A stretch of DNA of 7,087 nucleotides from Alphaproteobacteria bacterium (GTDB lineage: Bacteria > Pseudomonadota > Alphaproteobacteria > RS24): positions 1 through 7,087 of the forward strand of contig JAQWIP010000068.1 of NCBI GenBank assembly GCA_029248825.1, written 5' to 3'. The notes beneath the pieces are model-generated. The model had not been told where the DNA came from. It did no database searches and worked only from the letters and a program-made list of their open reading frames with translations. Position numbers and translations under genes: made by a program. Positions 1-5,842 of this stretch are shown piece by piece (within the stretch, counting starts at the first letter, position 1; every line of letters starts with the position of its first letter).

Positions 1-1176
1 CAGTTGTACGCGAGCGAAATTGCCACTGCGGCCCTCGCTTCTGGTCTCGCCCTGTTTCTCGACCAAGACCGAAAGCGTCTGGCCAAGTTGCGCCTCGAGC
101 CAGCGTTGGCGTTGGGCGTCGCCAGCTTGGCGCAAAGCGGCGGCGCGCGCCTTAATGGTCGGGCCATCCAATTGCGGCATGCGCGCGGCTGGCGTATCGG
201 GGCGCGGCGAATAGGGAAACACATGCAGCCAGGTCAGCTCGCATTGCTCGACGAGTTGTATCGAATTTTCAAACATCGCCTCGGTCTCGGTCGGAAAGCC
301 CGCGATTAAATCGGCGCCAAAGGCAATGTCGGGGCGTGCGTGTTTTAGCTTGGCGCAAAAAGCAATGGCTTCTTCGCGCGTATGGCGGCGTTTCATCCGC
401 TTTAAAATCATATTGTTGCCCGCCTGCAAAGATAAATGCAAATGCGGCATCAGGCGCGGCTCGGCGATGACCATGTCCAAAAGATTGGCATCTATTTCCA
501 CCGCGTCGATGGAGGAAAGGCGCAAGCGGGGTAGCTGTGGCACTTGGTCGAGGATGGCTCGCACCAAAGCGCCCAGCCCCGCCTCGCCAATATCGGGCCC
601 ATAAGACGTGACATCGACGCCCGTAAGAACAATTTCTTTATGCCCCTGTTCGACCAAAAGCTGGCAGCGCGCCACCACATCATCGATAGGCACAGAGCGC
701 GAGTTGCCGCGCCCGAAAGGGATAATGCAAAACGTGCAGCGATGGTCGCAGCCGGTTTGCACTTGCACGAAAGCGCGCGAGCGGGCGCTTTGCGGCGTTG
801 GCGGCAGGGGGGTTGCCTGCGCCAAAGCCATAATATCGCTGACCGAATGGGCTGGGGTGGTTTGGGTTTGATAAGACTCGGCGCGCAATTTTTCTTCATT
901 GCCGATCACGCGGTCGACCTCGGGCATGGCGATAAATTGCTCGGCATCCGTTTGCGCTGCGCATCCGGTCACGATGACGGTTGCGTCTGGATTGGCGCGT
1001 TTGGCTTTGCGCGCGGCTTGGCGGGCTTGGCGCATGGCCTCGCCGGTGACGGCGCAGCCATTGATGATGGTGGTGTTTTGCAGGCCCGCAGCTTGCGCCA
1101 AAGCTTGCACGCTATCGCCTTCAAGCGCGTTCAGGCGGCAGCCAAAATTTTCGACTTTGACGTCTGGCGAGGTCAT
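1..1176 (-). CDS. mtaB: tRNA (N6-threonylcarbamoyladenosine(37)-C2)-methylthiotransferase MtaB, 3' end cut by window edge
   Basis: Radical-SAM methylthiotransferase that adds a methylthio group to t6A37 of ANN-decoding tRNAs in the cytoplasm. The frame is open from an ATG at 1176-1174 to position 1, giving 392 codons. The family is usually about 420-440 residues, so only the end of the C-terminal TRAM domain is missing. The N-terminal UPF0004 domain has its three cluster cysteines at C13 (FGCRLN), C41 (NGCAVTGEA) and C72 (TGCAAQ). The radical-SAM CxxxCxxC lies at C143, C147 and C150 (GCDHRCTFC), and a late family motif FPYSPRPDTPAARM at 320-333. The start overlaps the dapF stop as ATGA, so translation is probably coupled. 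MtaB rather than MiaB or RimO is chosen from FGCRLN, CAVTGEA and the dapF neighbour. Position 40 is Gly where NTC is usual. Function is inferred from family motifs. Confidence 0.93.
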   Translation of the reverse strand, partial: MTSPDVKVENFGCRLNALEGDSVQALAQAAGLQNTTIINGCAVTGEAMRQARQAARKAKRANPDATVIVTGCAAQTDAEQFIAMPEVDRVIGNEEKLRAESYQTQTTPAHSVSDIMALAQATPLPPTPQSARSRAFVQVQTGCDHRCTFCIIPFGRGNSRSVPIDDVVARCQLLVEQGHKEIVLTGVDVTSYGPDIGEAGLGALVRAILDQVPQLPRLRLSSIDAVEIDANLLDMVIAEPRLMPHLHLSLQAGNNMILKRMKRRHTREEAIAFCAKLKHARPDIAFGADLIAGFPTETEAMFENSIQLVEQCELTWLHVFPYSPRPDTPAARMPQLDGPTIKARAAALRQAGDAQRQRWLEAQLGQTLSVLVEKQGETRSEGRSGNFARVQL

Positions 1177-2078
1177 AGGGTTAGCTCGCCTGAAAATTCA
1201 AATTCGACGAGGCCAGCGAGGGTTAGTTCTGATTCAGCCCCAAAGCCGACAAGCAATCTTTGTAACGCTGCTGCACGAACATGCGCACTCTCTCTTTTTC
1301 GGCTGAATGGCGGGTAAATGATGAACTGACCCTGGCCAGGAGCTTGATATTTCTGGCGCTTAAAGGCAGCGATGCCCACCGCGCACGCTGCCGTGCCGCA
1401 GGCCAAGGTTAATCCCGCCCCGCGTTCCCACGTAGCAATATGTATGCCGTTTTCATCAATACGCGCGAAAGTGATATTGGCACGCTCTGGGAATCTAGGG
1501 TCGCATTCCAACGCCGCGCCATATTCTCTGGCCATTTCATCAACATCTTTATCCTCAGTAACAAACATCACCGCATGGGGGTTGCCGACATTGACCATAA
1601 AGGCTAGCGGCAAATCAGAGAGTAGCCGAACTTTTTCTGTATCTTCATGCTCTTGGGCTAACGGAATATCTCGCCATCCGAATTTTGGCGGTGGCATTGT
1701 AATATGGGCGGTTGAAGTAGACCCGCCCGCCTCGACACTTTGGCAGAGCAAATTGCCGCCCAATGTTTCTAAAGTGACTTCAGGTCGTCCATTGCGCCCC
1801 AGAAAAGCCGCTACCGCGCGCGCGCCATTGCCACACGCCTCAACCTCGCCGCCGTCTGCATTGAAAATCTGCATGAAAACAGCTTTCTCATTGCCCTCAC
1901 GCGAGGGATGGATAACCAGCACTTGGTCGCAGCCTTTGGTGGTTTCGTTCGACGCGTCGGCAAGCGCACGCACGTCTTCGCCTGTAAGGCTTAGCGGATG
2001 CTCACGGGCGTCAATAACCACGAAACTATTGCCGAGGCCGTTCATTTTGCTAAAAGCGATTTCGGTTTCATTACTCAT
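1173..2078 (-). CDS. dapF: Diaminopimelate epimerase
   Basis: Cofactor-independent racemase converting LL- to meso-diaminopimelate, the last-but-one step to lysine and the source of the peptidoglycan cross-linking residue; cytosolic. From the ATG at 2078 the protein has 301 residues against about 275-285 usual. It starts with the family pattern FSKMNGLGNSFVVID. The two catalytic cysteines are visible: C82 in NADGGEVEACGNGAR and C227 in GAGLTLACGTAACA. The substrate motif NVGNPHAV is at 163-170. The frame also opens from a GTG at 2111, which would add 11 residues unlike the family N-terminus, so the ATG is preferred. The excess length sits near residues 258-282 (FSRKRES... to ...GFGAE), just before the terminal SELTLAGLVEFEFSGEL strand, and is bounded by inverted repeats in the DNA. 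The middle of the gene looks less GC-rich than its neighbours. The end overlaps mtaB by 4 bases. Confidence 0.95.
   Translation of the reverse strand: MSNETEIAFSKMNGLGNSFVVIDAREHPLSLTGEDVRALADASNETTKGCDQVLVIHPSREGNEKAVFMQIFNADGGEVEACGNGARAVAAFLGRNGRPEVTLETLGGNLLCQSVEAGGSTSTAHITMPPPKFGWRDIPLAQEHEDTEKVRLLSDLPLAFMVNVGNPHAVMFVTEDKDVDEMAREYGAALECDPRFPERANITFARIDENGIHIATWERGAGLTLACGTAACAVGIAAFKRQKYQAPGQGQFIIYPPFSRKRESAHVRAAALQRLLVGFGAESELTLAGLVEFEFSGELTL
1232..1308. repeat. Inverted-repeat-bounded segment inside dapF, possible palindromic-element insertion
   Basis: Eight-base perfect inverted repeats, attcagcc at 1232-1239 and ggctgaat at 1301-1308, bound a 77-base stretch. It encodes about residues 257-283 of DapF, the part that has no counterpart in the normal family C-terminus as I recall it. 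The reading frame is intact. The encoded FSRKRES resembles peptides read from small palindromic repeats that insert in-frame into proteobacterial genes (compare Rickettsia palindromic elements). The interior does not form an extended palindrome, so an old decayed element or plain family variation are both possible. Confidence 0.35.
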
Positions 2079-2082
2079 GGCC

Positions 2083-2090
2083 TTTATATA
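2083..2090 (-). promoter_or_regulatory. Candidate -10 element for dapF-mtaB (TATATA), possibly giving a leaderless mRNA
   Basis: On the minus strand TATATA (2090-2085) lies six bases before the dapF ATG, so transcription would begin at about the A of ATG. The AAGG between the two is too close to the ATG to be a normal Shine-Dalgarno. I find no good -35 at the expected distance. Alternatives are an upstream promoter with use of the GTG at 2111, or chance AT-richness. Confidence 0.22.
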
Positions 2091-2145
2091 AGCGTTCCGC
2101 CGCGCAAACACCAGACGCTTGACTTACCCGCCTTGTCTGCCTAAG

Positions 2146-2175
2146 TTGACGCCACTTCTGAACAGAAGCGATATT
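2146..2175 (+). promoter_or_regulatory. Candidate sigma-70 type promoter for ffh
   Basis: TTGACG at 2146-2151 and GATATT at 2170-2175 are separated by 18 bases, in the divergent gap upstream of ffh. The start point would fall near 2182, leaving a leader of about 85 bases. A second possible -35, TTGACT at 2119-2124, has only a poor -10 partner (TAAGTT, 2142-2147). Both are weak matches judged by eye. Confidence 0.25.
2155..2168. promoter_or_regulatory. Perfect 14-base palindrome, operator-like
   Basis: CTTCTG-AA-CAGAAG is a perfect dyad with 6-base arms. It lies wholly within the spacer of the candidate ffh promoter, the position where a repressor dimer would act. It does not match the alphaproteobacterial LexA direct-repeat site (GAAC-N7-GAAC), and I cannot assign a regulator. 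Confidence 0.35.
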
Positions 2176-2267
2176 TATTTTGGTCTTCGTCCAATGGGAC
2201 AAGGTCGCCACCCGCCAGCAAGCTTTGCCCGCGGGTGCAATTTTGGTTGAGGCAAAACGCGAAACGC

Positions 2268-3830
2268 ATGTTTGACACGCTGAGCGAAAATTTAGGTTCG
2301 ATATTCGACCGCTTACGCGGCCGTGGGGCGTTGTCTGAAAAAGACGTCGACGCCGCGCTGGATGAAATTCGCATCGCGCTTTTGGAAGCCGATGTGGCTT
2401 TGCCCGTGGCGCGTGCCTTCCTCGAGAGCGTGCGCCCCGCCGCGATTGGCGCGCAGGTTTTAAAATCGGTGACGCCGGGCCAGCAAATGGTAAAAATTGT
2501 CAATGATGGCCTCGTCGAAATGCTGGGCGCGGCTGAGCCGCTCACCTTCGATGCCGTGCCGCCTGTCGTCATGATGATGGTGGGTCTGCAAGGTTCGGGT
2601 AAAACCACCTCGACCGCCAAATTAGCGAAATTCATCGGCTCGGGCGCCACGCCAGAGAAACGACAAGAAAAACGTAAAGTGCTGATGGCCTCGCTGGATA
2701 CGCAACGCCCCGCCGCCATGCAGCAATTGCAAGTCTTGGGGCAGCAAATTGACGTCGAAACCCTGCCCATCGTCGACGGGCAATCGCCGGTCGATATCGC
2801 CAAACGCGCCGTGCAAGCCGGCAAGCTGGGCGGCTTTGATGTGGTGATGCTCGATACCGCAGGGCGCACCAATGTCGATGAAGCCCTGATGGGCGAAATG
2901 GCCGCGATTGAAGCGGCGGCCGCGCCGAAAGAAGTTTTGCTGGTCGCCGATAGTCTGACCGGCCAAGAGGCGGTCACCATTGCGGCGCAATTTGGCGCGC
3001 GGGTTTCCTTGAGCGGTATTGTTTTGACCCGCGCCGATGGCGATGGCCGAGGCGGCGCGGCTTTGTCGATGCGCTATGTGACGGGCGTGCCGATTAAGTT
3101 TTTGGGCGTCGGCGAAGCCATCGATAAATTAGAAGTCTTTGACCCAACCCGCGTAGCCAATCGCATTTTGGGCATGGGCGATGTCGTCGGATTGGTAGAA
3201 AAAGCCGCCGAAACCATGGATGCCGAAAAAGCCGATAAAATGGCAGCGCGCATGAAAAAAGGCGTGTTCACGCTGGACGATATGGCCGAGCAATTGTTGC
3301 AAATGCAGCGCATGGGCGGCATGTCGGGCGTTTTGGGCATGTTGCCGGGCATGGGCAAAATGAAAAAACAAGTCGCCGCCATGGGCATGGATGAGCGCGA
3401 ATTGCTGCGCCAAGCAGCGATTGTCTCGTCGATGACTTTGGGCGAGCGGGAAAACCCGAAACTGCTGAACGCCAGTCGCAAAAAACGCGTCGCGGCGGGG
3501 TCTGGCACGAGCGTGCAGGACGTCAATAAAATCATCAAAATGCATCGGCAGATGGCCGACATGATGAAGAAATTGGGCAAAGGCGGCATGAAAGGCCTGG
3601 CCGGCATGCTGGGTGGCATGGGTGGCATGGGTGGCATGGGCGGAATGGGCGGCATGGGAGCGGGTGGCCAAATGCCCGATATGCCGAGCTTGACCGATAT
3701 GCAAAACATGGCGGCTCAACAAGACCCCGCGAAAGGGTCTGGGTCGCTGCCAGATTTAACCAAATTGGGTGGGGCGAGTGCGCCGCCAGATTTTTTAAAA
3801 GGTTTGGGGCTTCCCCCGAAAAAGAAATAG
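2268..3830 (+). CDS. ffh: Signal recognition particle protein Ffh (SRP54)
   Basis: SRP GTPase that, with 4.5S RNA, binds signal sequences of nascent chains and delivers ribosomes to FtsY at the inner membrane. It has 520 residues from the ATG at 2268. The N domain is about 1-95 with ALLEADVAL (37-45). The G domain has the P-loop GLQGSGKTT (106-114), DTQRPAA (144-150), DTAGR (196-200) and TRADGDGRGGAAL (254-266). The M domain (about 300-440) is Met-rich and carries the RNA-binding RKKRVAAGSGTSVQDVN (404-420). A tail after 440 holds a GGM tandem repeat and ends in PPKKK. A GTG at 2235 in the same frame would add 11 residues that do not resemble the family start, so ATG is used although only a distant GAGG (2249-2252) precedes it. 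It is the first gene of the plus-strand cluster. Its partner ftsY is not in the window. Confidence 0.97.
   Translation: MFDTLSENLGSIFDRLRGRGALSEKDVDAALDEIRIALLEADVALPVARAFLESVRPAAIGAQVLKSVTPGQQMVKIVNDGLVEMLGAAEPLTFDAVPPVVMMMVGLQGSGKTTSTAKLAKFIGSGATPEKRQEKRKVLMASLDTQRPAAMQQLQVLGQQIDVETLPIVDGQSPVDIAKRAVQAGKLGGFDVVMLDTAGRTNVDEALMGEMAAIEAAAAPKEVLLVADSLTGQEAVTIAAQFGARVSLSGIVLTRADGDGRGGAALSMRYVTGVPIKFLGVGEAIDKLEVFDPTRVANRILGMGDVVGLVEKAAETMDAEKADKMAARMKKGVFTLDDMAEQLLQMQRMGGMSGVLGMLPGMGKMKKQVAAMGMDERELLRQAAIVSSMTLGERENPKLLNASRKKRVAAGSGTSVQDVNKIIKMHRQMADMMKKLGKGGMKGLAGMLGGMGGMGGMGGMGGMGAGGQMPDMPSLTDMQNMAAQQDPAKGSGSLPDLTKLGGASAPPDFLKGLGLPPKKK
3612..3656 (+). repeat. Five tandem 9-base units coding Gly-Gly-Met in ffh
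   Basis: Five in-frame copies of GGN GGN ATG run through 3612-3656. The first three are identical (ggtggcatg) and the last two vary at third positions. They code GGM x5 at residues 449-463 of Ffh, after the RNA-binding part of the M domain. Copy number is likely to vary between strains through slippage. Confidence 0.85.
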
Positions 3831-3846
3831 AGACACGAGGCTCGCC

Positions 3847-3867
3847 CCGACAGGGGTCGGCTATAAG
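3847..3867 (+). promoter_or_regulatory. ffh-rpsP gap: small hairpin and a -10-like TATAAG
   Basis: The 75-base gap between ffh and rpsP holds CCGAC-AGGG-GTCGG (3847-3860), a 5-base-pair hairpin with a 4-base loop and no T-tract, so it is not a convincing terminator. TATAAG follows at 3862-3867, five of six matches to a -10, but no good -35 lies 16-18 bases upstream. Transcription from it would start about 30 bases before rpsP. Either ffh and rpsP are co-transcribed or rpsP has an extra promoter here. Confidence 0.25.
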
Positions 3868-3905
3868 CAAATTGACTAATTATTGTTCGTTGAAAGGAAC
3901 TAAAA

Positions 3906-4556
3906 ATGGCTTTGAAAATTCGTATGTCGCGTGGCGGCTCTAAAAAGCGTCCCTTCTATCGCATCGTGGTGGCCGATAGCCGTATGCCGCGCGATGGTCG
4001 TTATATTGAAAAACTCGGCACGTATAATCCGTTGCTGCCCAAAGACGGCGGCGAGCGCGTTGTGCTAGACGCCGATCGCGCCAAACATTGGCTCGAGCAA
4101 GGCGCCAAGCCTTCCGACCGCGTGTCGCGTTTCTTGCAAGATGTTGGCCTTTGGAAGCGCGAAGAGCGCAACAATCCAAATAAAGGCAAGCCCGGCCAAA
4201 AAGCCCTTGAGCGCATAGAAGCTCAAAAAGAAGCGGAAGAAGCTGCCAAATCTGCCGCCGAAGAAGCCGCCGCCGAAGCCGCCGCTGCTGCCGCCGCGCC
4301 TGCGGAAGAAGCCCCTGCCGAGGAAGCCCCAGCCGAAGAAGCTCCTGCGGAAGAAGCTGCTGCTGAAGAAGCCCCAGTCGAGGAAGCTCCAGCCGAAGAA
4401 GCCCCTGCTGAGGAAGAGGCTCCAGCCGAGGAAGCCCCTGCTGAGGAAGAGGCTCCAGCCGAGGAAGCCCCTGCTGAGGAAGCTGCTGCGGAAGAACCTC
4501 CTGTTGAAGAAGCTCCAGCTGAAGAAGCTGCTGAGGCTTCCCAAAAAGACGCTTAA
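3906..4556 (+). CDS. rpsP: 30S ribosomal protein bS16 with long Ala/Glu/Pro repeat tail
   Basis: Small-subunit protein binding the 5' domain of 16S rRNA and helping its assembly. The start is clear: AAAGGA at 3893-3898, seven bases before the ATG. The conserved core is residues 1-85: MALKIRMSRGGSKKRPFYRIVVADSR at the N-terminus, then DGRYIEKLGTYNP (30-42) and WLEQGAKPSDRV (62-73). The family core is about 80-90 residues, and here 216 are encoded. From about 104 the chain becomes a charged, Ala-rich segment, then from 131 a run of PAEEA-type units to the end, strongly acidic and probably unstructured or helical. Alphaproteobacterial S16 proteins often have Ala/Glu-rich extensions, but this one exceeds the core in length. 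The core would carry the ribosomal role, and the tail has no function I can assign. The next gene begins at the base after the TAA. Confidence 0.97.
   Translation: MALKIRMSRGGSKKRPFYRIVVADSRMPRDGRYIEKLGTYNPLLPKDGGERVVLDADRAKHWLEQGAKPSDRVSRFLQDVGLWKREERNNPNKGKPGQKALERIEAQKEAEEAAKSAAEEAAAEAAAAAAAPAEEAPAEEAPAEEAPAEEAAAEEAPVEEAPAEEAPAEEEAPAEEAPAEEEAPAEEAPAEEAAAEEPPVEEAPAEEAAEASQKDA
4391..4482 (+). repeat. 33-base in-frame minisatellite in the rpsP tail
   Basis: A 33-base unit starts at 4391, repeats at 4424 and again, partially, at 4457-4482. Copies one and two differ at a single base (4397, a versus g), and the 26 bases of copy three match copy two. Each unit codes 11 residues of the PAEEAPAEEEA type. 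The rest of the tail uses the same peptide pattern with more varied codons, so this part looks recently duplicated. Confidence 0.88.
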
Positions 4557-5123
4557 TTGGCATCGCGCGCTCCAGCGACACCCGATGCGCTCGTTTGTTT
4601 GGGCGTGGTCGGGGCTCCGCATGGGGTGCGCGGCGCTATGAAGGTGCGAACCTTCACGCAATCGCCGCAAGATATCGCGGCCTATGGCCCGCTCACCGAT
4701 AAGCTCGGCGAGCGGGTCTTTGTTTTGACTTCCTGCAAGGCCGAAAAAGGCAAAGCGGAAAGCGCCCGCGTGACGCTGAAAGGCGTCGATGACCGCGATG
4801 CGGCCGTGGCTTTGCGAGGCGTCGAGCTATATGTCTCGCGCGAGCAATTGCCCAAATTGGCGCAAGAGGATGACTTTTATTATGACGACCTCATCGGCCT
4901 TAAAGTGGTTAGCGCCGAGGGCGAGCGTTTGGGCGATGTGACGGCCGTGCATAATTTTGGCGCGGGCGATTTATTAGAGATTAACGGCTCGTTTTACCCG
5001 TTCACCAAACAAGTGGTGCCGCAGGTGGACATGGCGGGCGGGCAGTTAACGCTTGTGCCGCCGCAAGAAACCGAAGCCGCGCCCGAGGACGCCGCTTTGC
5101 AAGAAACGGGAGAGGTCGAATGA
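4557..5123 (+). CDS. rimM: Ribosome maturation factor RimM
   Basis: Assembly factor for the head of the 30S subunit; known RimM binds uS19 through its PRC-barrel. It has 188 residues from a TTG at 4557. The N-terminal barrel has VCLGVVGAPHGVRGAMKV (13-30). The C-terminal PRC barrel has DFYYDDLIGLKV (106-117), VHNFGAGDLLEI (131-142) and PFTKQVVPQVD (148-158). Residues 169-188 form a short acidic tail. The TTG is chosen because the preceding codon is the rpsP stop in the same frame, and the next possible starts (TTG codon 15, GTG codon 17) lie inside the first strand. No good Shine-Dalgarno precedes it: the nearest GAGG, 4533-4536, is 20 bases away, so translation probably depends on ribosomes finishing rpsP. 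The stop overlaps trmD by 4 bases. Confidence 0.94.
   Translation: MASRAPATPDALVCLGVVGAPHGVRGAMKVRTFTQSPQDIAAYGPLTDKLGERVFVLTSCKAEKGKAESARVTLKGVDDRDAAVALRGVELYVSREQLPKLAQEDDFYYDDLIGLKVVSAEGERLGDVTAVHNFGAGDLLEINGSFYPFTKQVVPQVDMAGGQLTLVPPQETEAAPEDAALQETGEVE
4560..4588 (+). promoter_or_regulatory. Inverted repeat directly after the rimM start codon
   Basis: GCATCG (4560-4565) and CGATGC (4583-4588) are perfect 6-base arms with a 17-base interval, and a small inner CGC/GCG pairing (4566-4568 with 4575-4577) is possible. The first arm begins one base after the TTG start. Folding would place the start codon at the foot of a stem. E. coli rimM is known to be held down by mRNA structure near its start, so a similar role is possible. 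No folding energy was computed. Confidence 0.35.
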
Positions 5124-5827
5124 GCTGGAACGCGCATGTGATTACCGGCTTCCCGGCCATGTTTCCGGGTTCTCTGGGCGAAAGTCTGGCGGGTCGGGCG
5201 CAAGAAGACGGGCTGTGGTCTTTGACCACCCATGATGTGCGCGAACATGGTCAAGGCAAACATAAAAACATCGACGATACGCCTGCTGGCGGCGGCGCTG
5301 GCATGGTGATGCGCGCCGATGTGGCGGCGTCGGCTCTAGATAAAGTGACGGCGCAGCATGATTTGCCGGTGCTTCTGCCCAGCCCACGCGGCGTGCCTTG
5401 GTCGCAAGCATTAGCCCAAGAGCTGGCCGAAGGCGCCGGCGCGATTTTCTTTTGCAATCGCTATGAGGGCATAGACGAGCGCTTTATCGAGGCGCGCGCG
5501 CCGTTAGAAGTTTCGCTTGGCGATTATATTCTCTCGGGCGGCGAACCTGCCGCTTTGGCGATGTTGGACAGTATTATTCGGCTCTTGCCGGGCGTGATGG
5601 GCAAAGTGGAAAGCGGCTTTGATGAGAGTTTTTCGGCGCAATCTGGCGGTCTGTTAGAGCATCCCCACTATACCCGCCCGCAAGTCTGGGAGGGGATGGA
5701 AATTCCCGAAGTTGTGACCTCTGGCGACCATGAAAAACTAGATAAATGGCGCCGACAACGCGCGCTGGAGATAACCCGAGACCGACGCCCCGATTTACTG
5801 CCAAACGACAAGTCGTCTAAAAAGTGA
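5120..5827 (+). CDS. trmD: tRNA (guanine(37)-N1)-methyltransferase TrmD
   Basis: SPOUT-class enzyme that methylates G37 of tRNAs reading CNN and some other codons using S-adenosylmethionine, preventing +1 frameshifts; works as a dimer in the cytoplasm. It has 235 residues against about 240-255 usual. Family motifs: DDTPAGGGAGMVM (52-64), LPSPRG (86-91), NRYEGIDER (113-121), SLGDYILSGGEPAAL (132-146) and LLEHPHYTRP (178-187), the knot region lying within about 86-146. R154 matches the conserved arginine. Position 113 is Asn where CGRYEG is usual, and the residue aligned with catalytic Asp169 is Glu169, with Asp at 168. The ATG overlaps the rimM stop (ATGA), with GGGAGAGG at 5108-5115 as a good ribosome site inside rimM. 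Identification is firm. The effect of the substitutions is unknown. Confidence 0.97.
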   Translation: MSWNAHVITGFPAMFPGSLGESLAGRAQEDGLWSLTTHDVREHGQGKHKNIDDTPAGGGAGMVMRADVAASALDKVTAQHDLPVLLPSPRGVPWSQALAQELAEGAGAIFFCNRYEGIDERFIEARAPLEVSLGDYILSGGEPAALAMLDSIIRLLPGVMGKVESGFDESFSAQSGGLLEHPHYTRPQVWEGMEIPEVVTSGDHEKLDKWRRQRALEITRDRRPDLLPNDKSSKK

Positions 5828-5842
5828 AAAAACAATGGGAAA

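Noticed and set aside
544..1317. Long plus-strand open frame of 257 codons, with other plus-strand frames around 4-1306
   Set aside because: They lie antisense to mtaB, which has all six family cysteines. They show no recognisable domain and are typical shadows of a GC-rich gene.
1372..2091. Plus-strand open frame of 239 codons opposite dapF
   Set aside because: Antisense to a clearly conserved gene, Ser/Pro-rich with no family features, and the 5' end lacks a ribosome site.
2228..2235. CCCGCGGG palindrome before ffh
   Set aside because: Only eight bases and pure G/C, expected by chance in this composition.
2079..2267. Possible 4.5S (SRP) RNA gene next to ffh
   Set aside because: No long self-complementary hairpin or GGAA/GNAR-loop pattern is visible. 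The only structure is a 14-base palindrome.
2141..2980. Minus-strand open frame of 279 codons covering the ffh promoter region and ffh 5' half
   Set aside because: Mirror of the ffh frame with a Ser/Ala/Thr-rich nonsense composition. Nothing supports translation.
3841..3860. Intrinsic terminator after ffh
   Set aside because: The stem is only five pairs and no T-tract follows, so it does not separate ffh from rpsP convincingly.
4391..4482. CRISPR-like array from the repeated units
   Set aside because: The repeats are contiguous without spacers, in frame and inside rpsP, so they are a coding minisatellite.
3940..4670. Minus-strand frames of about 200 codons, rich in Leu/Gln or Phe/Ser, opposite rpsP
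   Set aside because: Their repetitive composition is the reverse complement of the rpsP GCN/GAA/CCN repeats, not an independent protein.
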